DNA of 64,000 nucleotides from Massospora cicadina (GCA_022478985.1 JAKSZP010014454.1:353708-417707); one strand, 5' to 3'; positions 33,253-44,299 are shown, counted from the first letter of the stretch. The notes: generated from the letters alone by a model not told the origin. Numbers and translations: made by a program.

Positions 33253-34086
33253 ATGATGGTCCCCTCTCAGGCCACAGCAAAAGCAATTAGACCCTTGAAA
33301 ATAACCAAAGAAGCCCAAGAAGAGGTATCAAAACCTTATGCAAAGCAAATTATTGATCAGAGTTTGGACCAAAAACACAGACGTTCAATCAACCTACATA
33401 AGCTTACCAATGTTAAAGTAGCTATTCCCATGAAGACCTTAGCAGCTAACTTCCCATGTATTTGCTCAAGCCTGAAATCACACCTGGAATTGGACAGCAG
33501 TTACAGCATTTATGCAATAAATACCTCTGAAAACTACTCTGAATATACTTATGTGGACATAGCAGTGAACAAGTTGCGAGTTCAGGCCATTGAAGATAGT
33601 GGCGCTCCTATCAATATAATCAGTACTAAGTTAGTTAAAAACTGAAATCACACCTGATGTTGCCCACTTTCAGGAATAAAGAACTGCTGTAGCACATACA
33701 ACTAAATCGCTGGGTGCATACAGTACCCTACCACTCAGATTTGGATCCATTGTAGTAACAGACCTGCCATAGTGTTGCCAAATATGAACTATGATATCCT
33801 AATTGATACTGAAATCCTAAGAAGATATGGAGTTGTTAACAATCATAATGATGATACTCTCACCATTCTTGGCCAGGCTATTCCACTTTACTATAACCGT
33901 GGTAAGGCAGTTGAGAAAAAGAAACACAACCTATACATAAATCTGGCCTACAAAGATGGAGTCATCCCAATTGAGTATTCCAAAACACGCTCAAAGAAAA
34001 ACCACTACCCACACAGATTGATGAGTCAAATGGAATTCCACTTCGATCAAATCAGACCATCACTATACCATTCAGAGAACAAGTAA
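33253..34086 (+). pseudogene. pol: Gypsy-3 aspartic protease (broken)
   Basis: The open frame 33253-33645 ends with Y-S-E-Y-T-Y-V-D-I-A-V-N and the active-site block E-D-S-G-A-P-I-N-I-I-S-T-K-L (DSG at 33595-33603), parallel to I-D-T-G-A-P-V-N-I-V-S-T-K-L in Gypsy-4. After a frame break, 33772-34086 supplies the C-terminal half M-N-Y-D-I-L-I-D-T-E-I-L-R-R-Y-G-V-V, where Gypsy-4 has D-L-L-I-G-T-A-F-L-R-H-Y-G-A-V. DSG is a tolerated variant of DTG. The two halves are not in one frame. Confidence 0.85.
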
Positions 34087-34479
34087 TCATCCCAATGGGA
34101 CTAACAATTAATATCCTGGAAGGAATTTATGGTGAGGTATATCAACCCTGGTCTAAATCTCGATTTAAACCAAACATTGCTCCTGGTATTATCATTCTGG
34201 GCCAAGGAGAAATACAGATATTATGTGCAAACTTGCAAAATCGGCCCATCTCCATCAGGTGACATCAAACAATCGCTTTTCTGCATCTGTCCCCTACCAC
34301 GGAAATTCACTCATTCCACGAGTTTGGAACTTTTGTCATATTAGGGCTCCCCAATAAGGACCTAATCAGCATAAATAATGTTGTCCTATGGCTGAACTAA
34401 GCAACCTGACCAACTCTGAGAAAGGCCAAGCTCAGGAGTCAATCTCTAAATATCAGGAAATATTTGCATAAGATGATTT

Positions 34480-35280
34480 CAACTTGGGATGTGCTAATGG
34501 TGTCACCCACAAAATCAATACTAGAGATCATAAACCTATTTTTTATGCCCAATTAGACGCTTAAAAACATCAAAAGAAGCAGTATCCAAGGAGATTAAGG
34601 AACTCCTTGATCGTGGCATGTTAGTCCCTTCAAAAAGTCCATGGGCAGCACCGTTTTAATAGTGAAGAAAAATGATGGAAGCAACCAAATAGTCATTGAT
34701 TATCAGAAGTTAAACATCATAAATAAGGACTATACTCACTGCCACAAATCAATGATGCCTTGGATAGGCTAGGGGCGCGAAGTTCTTGGCAATAGACCTT
34801 ATCAGTGGATATTAGCAAATAGATTTTCACAAAGAGGAGCGCTAGAAATGTGCAATTATAACCCAAGAGGGCCTATTCCAGCTGACAAGGATGCCTCAAG
34901 GGCTCTGCAATGCCCCAGCTACATTCCAACGGGCAATGGACACAATCCTGGTAGATTTGAAATTGTCATGTGTACTATTTTACCTTAATGATATCAAGGT
35001 TTTCAGCCGCATTTTTGACAACCACCTGGAACACTTAGAGGAGGTTTTCAGAAAGATAGCTGCTGCAAACTTAAAAATCAAGCCCAGAAAATGTCAGTTT
35101 TTCAAAGACCAATCGGATAACCTCGGATTTGTGATCAATAAATTGGGTCTTCGGCCCCAACCCTCTAATCTGGATACCATCTCCAAAATGAAATGGCCTG
35201 AATGCAAGCGCGATATTCAAGTATTTATAGGCATGATTGGGTACTATCACCAATTTATCACTGACTTCGCCCAACTCTGA
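34480..35280 (+). pseudogene. pol: Gypsy-3 reverse transcriptase (broken)
   Basis: The N-terminal half (34480-34890) is broken: L-G-C-A-N-G-V-T-H-K-I-N-T, K-E-L-L-D-R-G-M-L-V-P-S and V-I-D-Y-Q-K-L-N are visible in shifting frames. The open frame 34891-35280 holds M-P-Q-G-L-C-N-A-P-A-T-F-Q-R-A-M-D, then Y-L-N-D at 34981-34992 where the active site should be Y-L-D-D (Gypsy-4 has it), K-I-K-P-R-K-C and the thumb I-Q-V-F-I-G-M-I-G-Y-Y. The Asp-to-Asn change is a single G-to-A transition. Confidence 0.9.
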
Positions 35281-35800
35281 GAGCTGCTTTTCTATCTGTT
35301 TAAAGATAAGGTCCTATTCAACTGGACTCCAGATTGCCAGGATGCATTTGACCAACTCTAATCAGCCCTATTAAGTACACCTGTTCTTCAATATCCAGAC
35401 TAAGATTGCGAATTTATTGTCCTAACTGATTCATCCTGAACAGCAGTGGGTGCCATTTTATCCCAAGTTGGAGAAGATGATGAAGAACATCCAGTTGCCT
35501 TTGTTAGTCGGAGCTTAAACATTCATGAAAGGAACTACATGTTGATGGAATGAGAATGCTTAGCCATCATATATGCTTGCAAGAGATTCTGGGTCTACCT
35601 TCATGGCACTCATTTTAAAGTTGTTACTGATCATGCTTCCCTAATATGTTTAAACAACTTAAGAGAACCTGAGGGTCGATAGCCCTCTGGGCATTAAAGC
35701 TTCAAGCTTATTACTACACCATCAAGCATCGAGCTGGGGCAAAATACCAAAATGCTGTCTGTCTATCTTGACTACCCACCATTGCAACACTTAGTCGTGC
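35281..35800 (+). pseudogene. pol: Gypsy-3 RNase H (broken)
   Basis: V-L-T-D-S-S (about 35420-35437) keeps the first catalytic Asp. It is followed by V-G-A-I-L-S-Q, P-V-A-F-V-S-R-S-L-N (35492-35520), a stop within E-R-N-Y-M-L-M-E, then H-F-K-V-V-T-D-H-A-S-L (about 35607-35640) and the decayed end block A-L-K-L-Q-A-Y-Y-Y. It is interrupted by several stops and frameshifts. Order and spacing are as in Gypsy-4. Confidence 0.8.
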
Positions 35801-35959
35801 CACCAATGAGTTGTTTATGAAAATGATCAGTGGAGAGTATTAAGATTAGCCTGAATCCGTCAAAAAATATTATCAAATTTACAAAAAAATACAACCATTG
35901 AAAATAAGATGCTTTACAAGTTCATTGAGGACAAAAAATAAATTTCCTAAGACCATCTG

Positions 35960-37024
35960 CCCAAACAGACCTAATAATGGCAGCACATAATGCCATATGG
36001 GCATGGCACATTCAAGAACTGAAAGAGCATCTGAAGTAATTCTACTACTGGGAGTCAATGCTTTTTGAAATCCAAGAAAGGCTAGAATGCTGTTCAGAGT
36101 GCCAAGGCAAAAAACCGTTCCAAAAAAGCAATTCTAACAGCTTGTTTCCCAGCTTTACCTGGCACACTGTATTTATCAATGTTGTTGGCCCACTTCCAAC
36201 AAGCGATATGAAGGCCAAGTATATAATTGTAGCCATCAACCACTTGATCAAATGGGTTCAAGCCAAGGCCATTAGGGAAGCTGGAGCAGCAACTACAGCC
36301 AAGTTCATTCTTGAAAACATCATCCACAAACACTGATGCCCCCAGGTTATTCTGACCAATAATGGAACTAAATCTACTTCCAATGTTCTTGCCAAGCTCA
36401 ACCAACTAATGGGTTTACAAGGTGTTATTTCTGCCCCTATCATCCCGAAACTAATGGGACTGTTGAGCGCACAAATGGGGCGTTGGTGAAAAATATCCAG
36501 AAATTAACCTCAGCCAAACCATCCAAATGGAGTACTTATTTGAGTTCAGCAGTCTTCGCCTACAATATCTCCTACCATTCATCAACTAGGATGTCTCCGT
36601 TTCAATTATTATATGGTAGACACCTAGCCCTACCAACGCTGCTATATTCAGCCCTAGATAATCCTGTCAAAAACACTTATCCTCAGTACGTCAAGAAGCT
36701 TGTGGATGCTTTAATTAAAATACAAGCTCAAGCCTTCAACAACAGTTTTGCAGAAAAAGGTTTGACATTAAAAGGACTTATAGAATTACTACACACTGGC
36801 CAAATTTGAAGTTAATGACAAAGTTCTATTTTGCAACACCCACAAAATCAGATTGGTTGCAAAAGTTAGATCACATCTGGGTTGGGCCATTCAATGTAAT
36901 TGAGAAAACGTCTAAGTTCATATACACAATCAAGGATATTAGGAGCAGCCATATATATAACCGCGTGCATGCAAGAATCCTAAGAAGGTTAAAAAGTGGG
37001 CCGATTAAGAAAAGAAAAACTTGA
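35960..37024 (+). pseudogene. pol: Gypsy-3 integrase (broken)
   Basis: The zinc domain end C-C-S-E-C-Q is at about 36085-36110. In the core, 36058-36336 reads V-F-I-N-V-V-G-P-L-P where the family has the catalytic Asp (D-V-V-G-P-L-P), and C-P-Q-V-I-L-T-N-N-G follows (about 36340-36365) with the second Asp also Asn. The open frame 36483-36809 gives the rest of the core (W-S-T-Y-L-S-S-A-V-F-A-Y-N, R-M-S-P-F-Q-L-L-Y-G-R). 36806-37024 gives the C-terminal module H-I-W-V-G-P-F-N-V-I-E-K-T and a basic end. Two catalytic residues are lost by G-to-A changes. Confidence 0.88.
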
Positions 37025-37249
37025 AAAAAGACAAAAACAAAAACAAAATAATATTAATATAATAGTTTTATATCTAATTAATACTTTACTTTGCACTTGA
37101 GGTTGGGGAGAGGATCCAACTTCAGACTCAATGGGCATTTGGGCCAAAACTAACAATAAGAAAATCATACTTTAGATCCATCAGCGTTTGGGCCAAAGAT
37201 AACAGACCAACATAGGCTAATTGGGAATCTTAGGGATTATGTTTGAGTC

Positions 37250-37261
37250 AAGAGGGGGAAA
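37250..37261 (+). other. Gypsy-3 polypurine tract
   Basis: AAGAGGGGGAAA immediately precedes the 3' LTR. Confidence 0.8.
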
Positions 37262-37860
37262 TATCAGATTCTGGTGGTTGACTCAAAAATAAACTTTTGA
37301 CAACCATCAAATCGGGCCAATTATCCTTTCAACGCTTGAGCTAACACCTATACTCTCACCTCAAAGCCTATTACAATTATATGATTTGGGCCAAATATCT
37401 CAATTTCATTGCATCAAGTATTTTATCATAGCGCTTGGGCTGAATATGCTTGTATATTATGGCCAAATTCCTATGCATCAAATATCAGCAATTGGTCCCA
37501 ATTATTGGGAACGCATTTAACTAACTTGCATACAAAACCGTTTAGAAATGACCAGAAGTTAACGTCTAAAAATCCCATGGACCATCAGACAACCAAAAAA
37601 ATGTAATTAATTTTCTGCCCTAGGGAAAAATTCATATGTCAATCCGCATAATTGGCACAATAGCACTTGCACATGGACCACCCAAAAGGGAGTATCTAGT
37701 GCTATTAAGGGAGAGGCCCACCAACGTCCAGATTAGGGGTACGTCATCTACTTTTTTGAGGCAAGATTTTCACAGAAGGTGTCTTTTGTCATCAATATGA
37801 CAAAACTCAAGTCAATAAGATCCTAGGATAATTTTGCATGCTTTTATCACAATTTTTACC
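37262..37860 (+). repeat. Gypsy-3 3' LTR, left part
   Basis: Begins TATCAGATTCTGGTGGTTGA; the terminal TG has become TA. It matches 30216-30814 with many transitions. It ends CTTTTATCACAATTTTTACC at the Gypsy-4 insertion (target duplication TTACC 37856-37860, originally GTACC) and continues at 43790. Confidence 0.9.
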
Positions 37861-38358
37861 TGTTATAAAATTGGCAATATCCAAGAGATATGCCGCCAGA
37901 TTTGCACAGGGTTCACCCCACTGAGCAAGTAGGAACAACAATATGACAATCGTTGCCCTTGGAACAACAAAATATACTTACAAATAAGTATGGAGCACTA
38001 GCTCCCACTACTTCTTTTATTTAATATACTTAATATCACGGCTTCTTTCAATTCCGCTTACTTTCAACTTACTTAACAACCCCCTTTCTTGATCATCTCA
38101 TCTCACCTATATGGTAACAACTTCTGATGCTACGACTCATATGGCTTAGTAATTTAATTTGTCATGCCTTTTTGGCTCCGTCAATTTTTTCATTTATTAA
38201 TTTCACAATCGCCTAATTAGAGGCAATTTCCCAATAACCCAATATTGCCTTATGTTTAGGCGCTCAATTAATCAGAAACCTATAGTAAACTCAACGTATT
38301 TAATCCATTCCGCCATCACAACTGAGGGCAATTGTACAGTCATATCAGAATCGCGACA
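37861..38358 (-). repeat. Gypsy-4 3' LTR
   Basis: 498 bp. On the minus strand it starts TGTCGCGATTCTGATATGAC and ends GCCAATTTTATAACA. Its twin is 43287-43784. Confidence 0.95.
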
Positions 38359-38370
38359 TTACCCCCCTTT
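38359..38370 (-). other. Gypsy-4 polypurine tract
   Basis: AAAGGGGGGTAA on the minus strand, immediately before the 3' LTR. Confidence 0.85.
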
Positions 38371-38388
38371 GACTGGACAATAAGGCTC

Positions 38389-39511
38389 CTATTGCCTATA
38401 CCCACAGAGGAACTTTGCATGTACTCGGTTGATGATCTGACTGCTAGCAGGGTCCTTAATAGTATATGCATTCACACCTGTCTTTTCAATAACTTCGAAT
38501 GGCCCAATCCAGATGCTGGCCAACTTGTGTTTCCAGCCAAACCCATGTTGGTCATGGAAGAGAACCATATCACCTTCCTTGAACTGCGCCAACCTGCTAT
38601 GATGTACCTGATCGGCAGCCTGATTCTGATCTTTTTTGCTAAGATGAAGGAATATTCTTCAGTCTGCAATTTGATCAGAATGTTTTCAAGGTTAGTCAAA
38701 TAATGGTGGGGTTCCATTCCACTGGTGTCTTCTATACACAAATAAAGTAATGCTGGAAGATCTGGGTGTCAGCTGTAAAGCAGTTGGAATGGGATTTTCC
38801 CCGTGGCGGAATGGTAACTGATGTTATAGGTGAACACTGCAGTGGAAAGAAGGAAGGTTCAATCAAATGGTCGATCTGTTACTAATTTGTGTAAGATATT
38901 CACCAGAGTCCCATTCACTTGTTCAACCATTCCATTAGATTTGGGGTAGTATGGGGTCATTAGAACCCCGCGGATTCCCATGAGCTCATTCAGTCTGGGG
39001 AGGATGTGCGAGTGAAGTTAGTTCTATTGTCAGTGAGAATAAACTGAGGGCATCCATGTCGCTGAATAAGACACTCCATCACGAACTTGGCCATTGTAAC
39101 TTCCTCTAAATCTCATATTGCCCTTGCTTTGACCCACCAGGTCAAATGGTCGATAGCCACAAGGATATACTTACACCAGTTAGCTCTTGTTGGCAAGGGC
39201 CCAACAACATCCAAGGAAACAGTATGCCAAGCAAAGTGTGGTTTTACTACCTGATACAAAGTCTTATGGCGAAATAGCCTCTCCACTTGGCACTGATGGC
39301 AACAGGAAATGATTTCGAGCACATCAAAGTTCATACTTTCCCAATTGTACCAAGGGTGCAACAAATCCATTGTCTTACGCACCCCCCATGTATGACTGCC
39401 TTGTGGGCGCTCATAATTATTCCCGACTAGGCTGAGGGTTGTGGAAAATTCACCGTGGAATTGCTGATCCACTTGTACAGTTCCCCATTCCATTGGAAGG
39501 TATTTGCTCAA
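38389..39511 (-). pseudogene. pol: Gypsy-4 integrase (broken)
   Basis: The open frame 39511-39113 includes the zinc-domain remnant G-S-H-T-W-G-V-R-K-T ... W-Y-N-W ... C-C-H-Q-C, then H-T-V-S-L-D-V-V-G-P-L-P with the catalytic Asp and I-L-V-A-I-D-H-L-T-W-W-V. C-P-Q-F-I-L-T-D-N follows in another frame (about 39060-39030). The end of the core is decayed between 39000 and 38750. The C-terminal module is open at 38592-38389: K-E-G-D-M-V-L-F, I-W-I-G-P-F-E-V-I-E-K-T-G and I-N-R-V-H-A-K-F-L. It integrates cDNA in active relatives. The first His pair is incomplete and frames are split. Confidence 0.9.
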
Positions 39512-40200
39512 ATTTTGTTTAACTCTTTGATCACTTGGGGCGGTTCATCATTGTAGTTTCTGCAGATCATTTTGTTGAACATTATATTGCTTAAATCCGC
39601 CGTAACTGCAATTGTTGGCAATCTCAATAAACAATCAGCATTCTGGTGTTTTACTCCAGGTCGATGAATAATTTCGAAATTGTATGCTTGCAATTTAAGA
39701 GCCCATTGGGCCAGGTGCCCTTCCAGTTCTTTCAGATTTTGTAACCAGTGTAGTGAGGCATGATCCATTATAACTTTATATTTTACTCCATGCAGATACA
39801 CCCAGATTTGCTTATAGGCATAGATCACTGCTAAGCACTCTCACTCAGTCATGGTATAATTGCGCTCATGGCTGTTCAAGCTATGACTGCAATATGCTAT
39901 GGGGTGTTCCTCTCCTTCCTCATCTTTTTAGGATAGGACTGCCCCCACGGTGGAAAGGGATGCATCCGTCTAAATGATGAAACCTTTTTCAAAATTAGGA
40001 TAGTGTAACACTGGCATGCTGGTCAGTGCAGTTCAAAGCATATCAAAATCATGTTGATGTCGTTCTGTCCATTCAAAAGTGGTGTCTTTCCTTAAAAACT
40101 CGAATAGTGGGCCCCCAATACAGCTGAAATTAGGGATGAACCGCTGGTAATATCCGACCATTCCCAAAAAGACTTGTATATACCGCTTGCTGATGGGTGG
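39512..40200 (-). pseudogene. pol: Gypsy-4 RNase H and RT thumb (broken)
   Basis: The thumb and connection between 40200 and 39830 are broken. The open piece 39828-39508 has H-G-V-K-Y-K-V-I-M-D-H-A-S-L-H-W-L-Q-N-L and the end block G-H-L-A-Q-W-A-L-K-L-Q-A-Y-N-F-E-I, followed by H-R-P-G-V-K-H-Q-N-A-D-C-L-L-R-L-P. The Y-x-x-T-D/M-D-H motif retains its Asp. This segment served here as reference for the same block in Gypsy-1. Confidence 0.85.
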
Positions 40201-40920
40201 AGTCATTTTCAAATAGCGTCCACCTTGATTGGTTGAGGTCTCAGCCCTATGGCATCAACCACAAATCCCAGGTACTCCAGATGGTCCTTAAAGAAGACAT
40301 TTCTGGGGTTTGATCTTAATGTTGGCCTCAGAAAGCCGGCAGAATACAGCTTTTAAATGGTTGAGGTGTTTGGAGAAGGTTTGGGAGAAAACATTAATAT
40401 CGTCAAGGTATACAAGGATGCATGACAGTTTTAGGTCCCCAAGAATAGTGTCCATTGCCTGTTGGAATGTAGCTGGGGCATTACACAGCCCTTGTGGCAT
40501 CCGGGTTGGTTAGAAAAGATCTTTGGATGTGATTACAGCGCACTTCTCTTACTCCTCCAGTGGCAACTTGATTTGCCAATAGCCCAAGATCAGGTCCATA
40601 GCTGAGAAGAAACGAGCTCCCCCTAGCCAATCTAAAGCATAGTCAATCCATGGAAAGGGATAGGAGTCCTTTTTAGTGATGCTGTTGAGCTTCTGGTAGT
40701 CTATTACTACAGAGTTGGTGCCACCCTTCTTTTTTACAATAAGAACAGGAGAAGCCCATGGACTCTTCGATGGTTCAAGTATCCTTGCACTAATAGCTTG
40801 TTGATTCCCTCAGTTACTACTTCTTCTGCTACCCTTGATCGCCGGATTGGCCTTGACCTGATGGAAGAATGATCTCCGGTGTCCAGCTTATGAACTACCC
40901 CCTGCGCACATCCTAAATCA
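40201..40920 (-). pseudogene. pol: Gypsy-4 reverse transcriptase (mostly readable)
   Basis: N-terminal block L-G-C-A-Q-G-V-V-H-K-L-D-T-G-D at about 40920-40876, then R-P-I-R-R-S-R-V-A-E-E. The middle blocks (S-P-W-x-S/A-P, D-Y-x-K-L-N, A-M-D-L) are present but in shifted frames down to 40550. The open piece 40500-40288 has M-P-Q-G-L-C-N-A-P-A-T-F-Q-Q-A-M-D, then V-Y-L-D-D-I-N-V-F-S with the catalytic YLDD at 40410-40399 and K-I-K-P-Q-K-C. It is the only gypsy RT in the window whose YxDD survives. Confidence 0.9.
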
Positions 40921-40946
40921 TGGTCGTCAACAGCATAAAAATTTCT

Positions 40947-41228
40947 TTATATTTTTGAAACAAAAGCGATTGCCATATCCTTCTGTGATTCCAACAGCCC
41001 CATTAATTCATCACGTGAAACAACTGTCATTACACTGAGCTGTGGTGTTGAAGGCAGACCAAATTCCTCCAGCGACCCAAAGTCATTTACCAAAAGAAAC
41101 TCCTCAACAGGGATCAAGTGTAAATATGCCACTATTTTGTGGCAGCGGATTTGCAGTTGTACCATTTGTAGATTTGCTAGAAAAACTTTGATCTCCCCCT
41201 GCCCTGGTAAAATAATACCTGGAGCCAC
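40947..41228 (-). pseudogene. Gypsy-4 protease-RT linker
   Basis: A 93-codon open minus-strand frame beginning A-P-G-I-I-L-P-G-Q-G-E-I-K-V-F-L-A-N-L-Q. Gypsy-3 has a parallel, broken version at about 34165-34240 (A-P-G-I-I-I-L-G-Q-G-E-I-Q-I-L-C-A-N-L). The conserved hydrophobic stretch is typical of the region between protease and RT. No catalytic role is known. Confidence 0.7.
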
Positions 41229-41402
41229 GTAGGGCTCAAACTAAGATTGCTGATATGGCCCAATAACCTCCCTATAGATATCTTTTGGAATTTTGATCAC
41301 CAAGTCAGTGTTCACTATAACTTGATGTCCAGATGGAATAGATATAGGTCCGGCATCTCTGAGCGGCAGCCCTTAAGATTCATATATCTATTGATGAAGG
41401 GC

Positions 41403-41900
41403 TCAGGTTTTGCCCTTTAGCTGATGGTAGTGCACTGAAATGACTCCATCGCTATAAGCTAGATTAATATTCCCCATATGCACTGGGTCATTTGGTACTC
41501 CGCTAGAGGTAAAGTGGATTGGAATTCGCTGACCCAATATTTCAAAAGTCTCATTTGTCATATTGATAACAGCCCCATAGTGTCGCAAGAAGGCAGTTCC
41601 AATTAACAGATCGTAATTGCTATTTGGTAACACTATAGCTGGAGCTACCACAACAATAGAACCAAACCTCAGAGGAAAGGCACTGTATGCACCCTCAGAG
41701 ATCATATTTTCCACTCCAGCAGTGCCATATACCATCCGGTCTTCCACATCCAGTTTCATGCCAACCTAGCCACCAATTTGGTGGAAACTATGTTGACAGG
41801 TGCGCCAGTATCTATGATGGCACGGACTTGGGTCTTAGCTACAACCAGGTCACAGTAAGTACATTCAGAGTACAATGCATCTCAACTATTGATAAAATGG
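41403..41900 (-). pseudogene. pol: Gypsy-4 aspartic protease (broken)
   Basis: Y-S-E-C-T-Y-C-D-L-V-V-A, then A-I-I-D-T-G-A-P-V-N-I-V-S-T-K-L with the active-site DTG at 41812-41804. The open frame 41759-41403 continues (after a shift) with F-G-S-I-V-V-V-A-P and N-S-N-Y-D-L-L-I-G-T-A-F-L-R-H-Y-G, the C-terminal protease hallmark, ending in a linker with I-P-I-H-F. The catalytic Asp is intact. 41228-40947 is the protease-RT linker. Confidence 0.88.
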
Positions 41901-43240
41901 ACATCTAAAGGATCCCTGTCTCCAAAGAAATATGCAATCCCCTCACCAATTCTGGGGTTTTGTTTTATAATAGTTTGGACTGGAAGGGCGATGCTTACTG
42001 CTTGTAATAAAGGTGCATCCAAGGAAGGGTCTAACTTTTCAGGGGTTACTTGGTCAAACATTTGGCAAGCGTACAGCTCGACCTGCATCTGAGCCCCTTT
42101 TTCCCCCACAGCTGCTGACTGTACTTGTGTCAAAACATTCGCCCCTCCAACAGGTGAGCTGATATAACACTGACTCATTGTGTAAGGAAACTTCTGCTGA
42201 ATATTCAAATTTGGGTTCAGGTGGGATGTTTGGGTTTGGTATATTGGAGATAGAGAGTTCCTTCTCTATTCCGCTCTGACTTTTCCCTTGCCATACTGTT
42301 CCAGCTGTACGCAAGAGACCAGCTGAGTAGGGCACCATTGTGCCAGATTCCCTTATTGACTGTATTTGAAAAAGCTGACCACATAGGGCCCACGTCCTTA
42401 TTTAATGCAATACCATTCATAGCGAGAGTTGGGCTGGAATTGATCATCATAAACAGATCTAGTGCGGTAGTGGACTTGAGGATGATAAGCAGGAATAGGG
42501 TGGACGTTCAACTGCTGAGAATAGCTTGGTGAAATCAGAACTGGACTGATAGGGTTCCTCAAATATGATGGTTCAGAAGTCATAGCAGTAGGAAACTGAT
42601 TGGAATTAGGTGGAGGGAAGTTGGCTGATATGCAGTGCAAGAACTGAACAAGTTTAAGCAAAGGTACATCCTCATCCAACAGTGTGGCCATTACGTTGTG
42701 TAGCTCACGGTATGGCTTTACATCAGAAGTCATTACAATACACACATCAGCTTTGGATAAAACTCTGGCCCCAATTAGCATGAGAGCTTCCACCATAAAT
42801 CACTCAGAAAATGCAGTGAGGGCTTCATTCCGCTGAAACTTGATGGTCAAAAATTTGACATTCCGCTTGGAAATCTTTGCAGTTCCGCCAAACAACCACA
42901 GCACTGTATTTTTGACTTCTTGGTATATAGGGGAACTACCTGAAAGGTAACAGATGACTTGATCAGCACTTCCAACATCCAAGGAAAAAATCAACAATTT
43001 TGCTCTTCATTGATCTGAGACTCCTTCAGTTGCAATCTCAAATTGCTTAAAGTACCCATGAATATTCCCTTCACAATTGAGTGGGGGCAGATTAATGCAG
43101 TGGACCTCCTGGAGAAGCTCATCTTGTTTTTAAGCACAGCATCCAATGCCACTTTTAGCTCCGCATAGGAAAATGACCCAGAGAGTTGGGTAGGATATTT
43201 ATCAAAACAACATCGATGCAACATTGCTGACAACTGAGTT
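41901..43240 (-). pseudogene. gag: Gypsy-4 gag (broken)
   Basis: Open pieces in reading order: 43233-42991 (basic N-terminus), 42997-42800 with W-L-F-G-G-T-A-K-I, and 42796-42398 with P-Y-R-E-L-H-N-V-M-A-T-L and a Pro/Ser/Tyr-rich linker. 42338-42054 and 42208-41882 lead to the protease. The A/W-L-F-G-G and E-L-H-N-V-M blocks match Gypsy-3 gag. A zinc knuckle cannot be read: the expected place (about 42400-42330) shows TGTGGTCA-type nucleotides like those encoding the Gypsy-3 knuckle, but out of frame. Inactive. Confidence 0.82.
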
Positions 43241-43267
43241 TATATCATTTATAATTGATCAATGGGA

Positions 43268-43285
43268 CCCCTGTATTGAGCACCA
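43268..43285 (-). other. Gypsy-4 primer-binding site
   Basis: TGGTGCTCAATACAGGGG on the minus strand, one base from the 5' LTR; nearly the same as the Gypsy-2 PBS (TAGTGCTCACTACAGGGG). Confidence 0.8.
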
Positions 43286-43286
43286 C

Positions 43287-43784
43287 TGTTATTTATTTGG
43301 CGATATCCAAGAGATACGCCACCAGATTTGCACAGGGTTCACCCCACTGAGCAAGTAGGAACAACAATATGATGATTGTTGCCCTCAGTACAACAAAATA
43401 TACTTTCAAATAAATATGGAGCACTAGCTCCCGCTACTTCTTTTATTTAATATACTTATTATCACGGCTTCTTTCAATTCCGCTTACTTTCAACTTACTT
43501 AACAACCCCCTTTCTTGATCATCTCGTCTCACCTATATGGTAACAACTTCTGATGCTATGATTCATATGGCTTAGTAATTTAATTTGCCATGCCTTATTG
43601 GCTCCGTCAATTTTTCATTCATTAATTTCACAATCGCCTAATTCAAAGCAATTTCCCAATAACCCAATATTGCCTTATGTTTAGGCGCTCAATTAATCAG
43701 ACACCTATAGTAAACTCAACGGATCCAATCCATTCCGCCATCACAACTGAGGGCATATTGTCCAGTCATATCAGAATCGTGACA
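43287..43784 (-). repeat. Gypsy-4 5' LTR
   Basis: 498 bp, same length as the 3' LTR. On the minus strand it starts TGTCACGATTCTGATATGAC and ends GCCAAATAAATAACA. It is followed on the plus strand by the target duplication GTACC (43785-43789). Confidence 0.95.
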
Positions 43785-43789
43785 GTACC

Positions 43790-44299
43790 TTTAGTCTTCC
43801 TGATTTTGAGAGTATTTTGCCATTAATAAACCTAAGAAAAGATTTCAGTCATATCAGTTCAAGGGCTGAACAAGGTGGTAAAATTACTGTTGAAATCTTG
43901 TGCTCAAATTGGCTAGGAGATTCCCTAAGGGTATAAATACTGGCGCCTAGCTTAATGACAGATTATCAAATAAATACCTTCTAATAAAAGTTATTTTATT
44001 TCATCTCTTTCCTGGTTTTCTCATCTGAATCCTTTCTTTGGAGAACTTTCAATATGCTGGATGCTCCTAATCCACAGTTTATATATCTATCTGTCTTGCA
44101 AGAAGTTCTCAGACATGAAGGGAAAATTATGCGCAAAATTGCCTGGAAGAGTCAGGGCAACTATAATAGGCCTAGTAAGTTTTGAACAGTCCATATACTG
44201 TAAACTACAGGCACTATTGAGGATTAATCAATGGAACTTCGTCCCAAATAGATGTGCAGGATAATAATAAAATAAGCAAGCAATCCTCATATTTTCACA
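43790..44299 (+). repeat. Gypsy-3 3' LTR, right part
   Basis: Continues the LTR after the Gypsy-4 insertion (TTTAGTCTTCCTGATTTTGA, matching AAAAACTTCCTGATTTTGAG after 31116) and ends CATATTTTCACA at 44299. It includes the TATA box at 43931. Confidence 0.9.

Larger units (their letters stand above)
37861..43784 (-). mobile_element. Gypsy-4: full-length Ty3/gypsy element nested in Gypsy-3 LTR
   Basis: Minus-strand element with two 498-bp LTRs (43287-43784 is 5', 37861-38358 is 3'). The target duplication is TTACC/GTACC (37856-37860, 43785-43789). The intact target AGTACC is visible in the other Gypsy-3 LTR at 31111-31116. The LTRs differ at about 30 positions plus two 1-bp indels by eye, i.e. 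about 6%, less than those of Gypsy-2 or -3. It has the best-preserved RT core of the gypsy elements here, including YLDD, but frames are still broken. Confidence 0.95.
30216..44299 (+). mobile_element. Gypsy-3: full-length Ty3/gypsy element inserted in LINE-b
   Basis: Order: 5' LTR (30216-31627), PBS, gag, protease, RT, RNase H, integrase, PPT, 3' LTR (37262-37860 plus 43790-44299). Target duplication CTTAT (30211-30215) and CTCAT (44300-44304), one transition apart. The 5' LTR carries SINE-I copy 1; the 3' LTR is split by Gypsy-4. Removing these, both LTRs are about 1.1 kb. They differ more than the LTRs of Gypsy-4, as expected for the older host element. All coding parts are broken. Confidence 0.94.
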
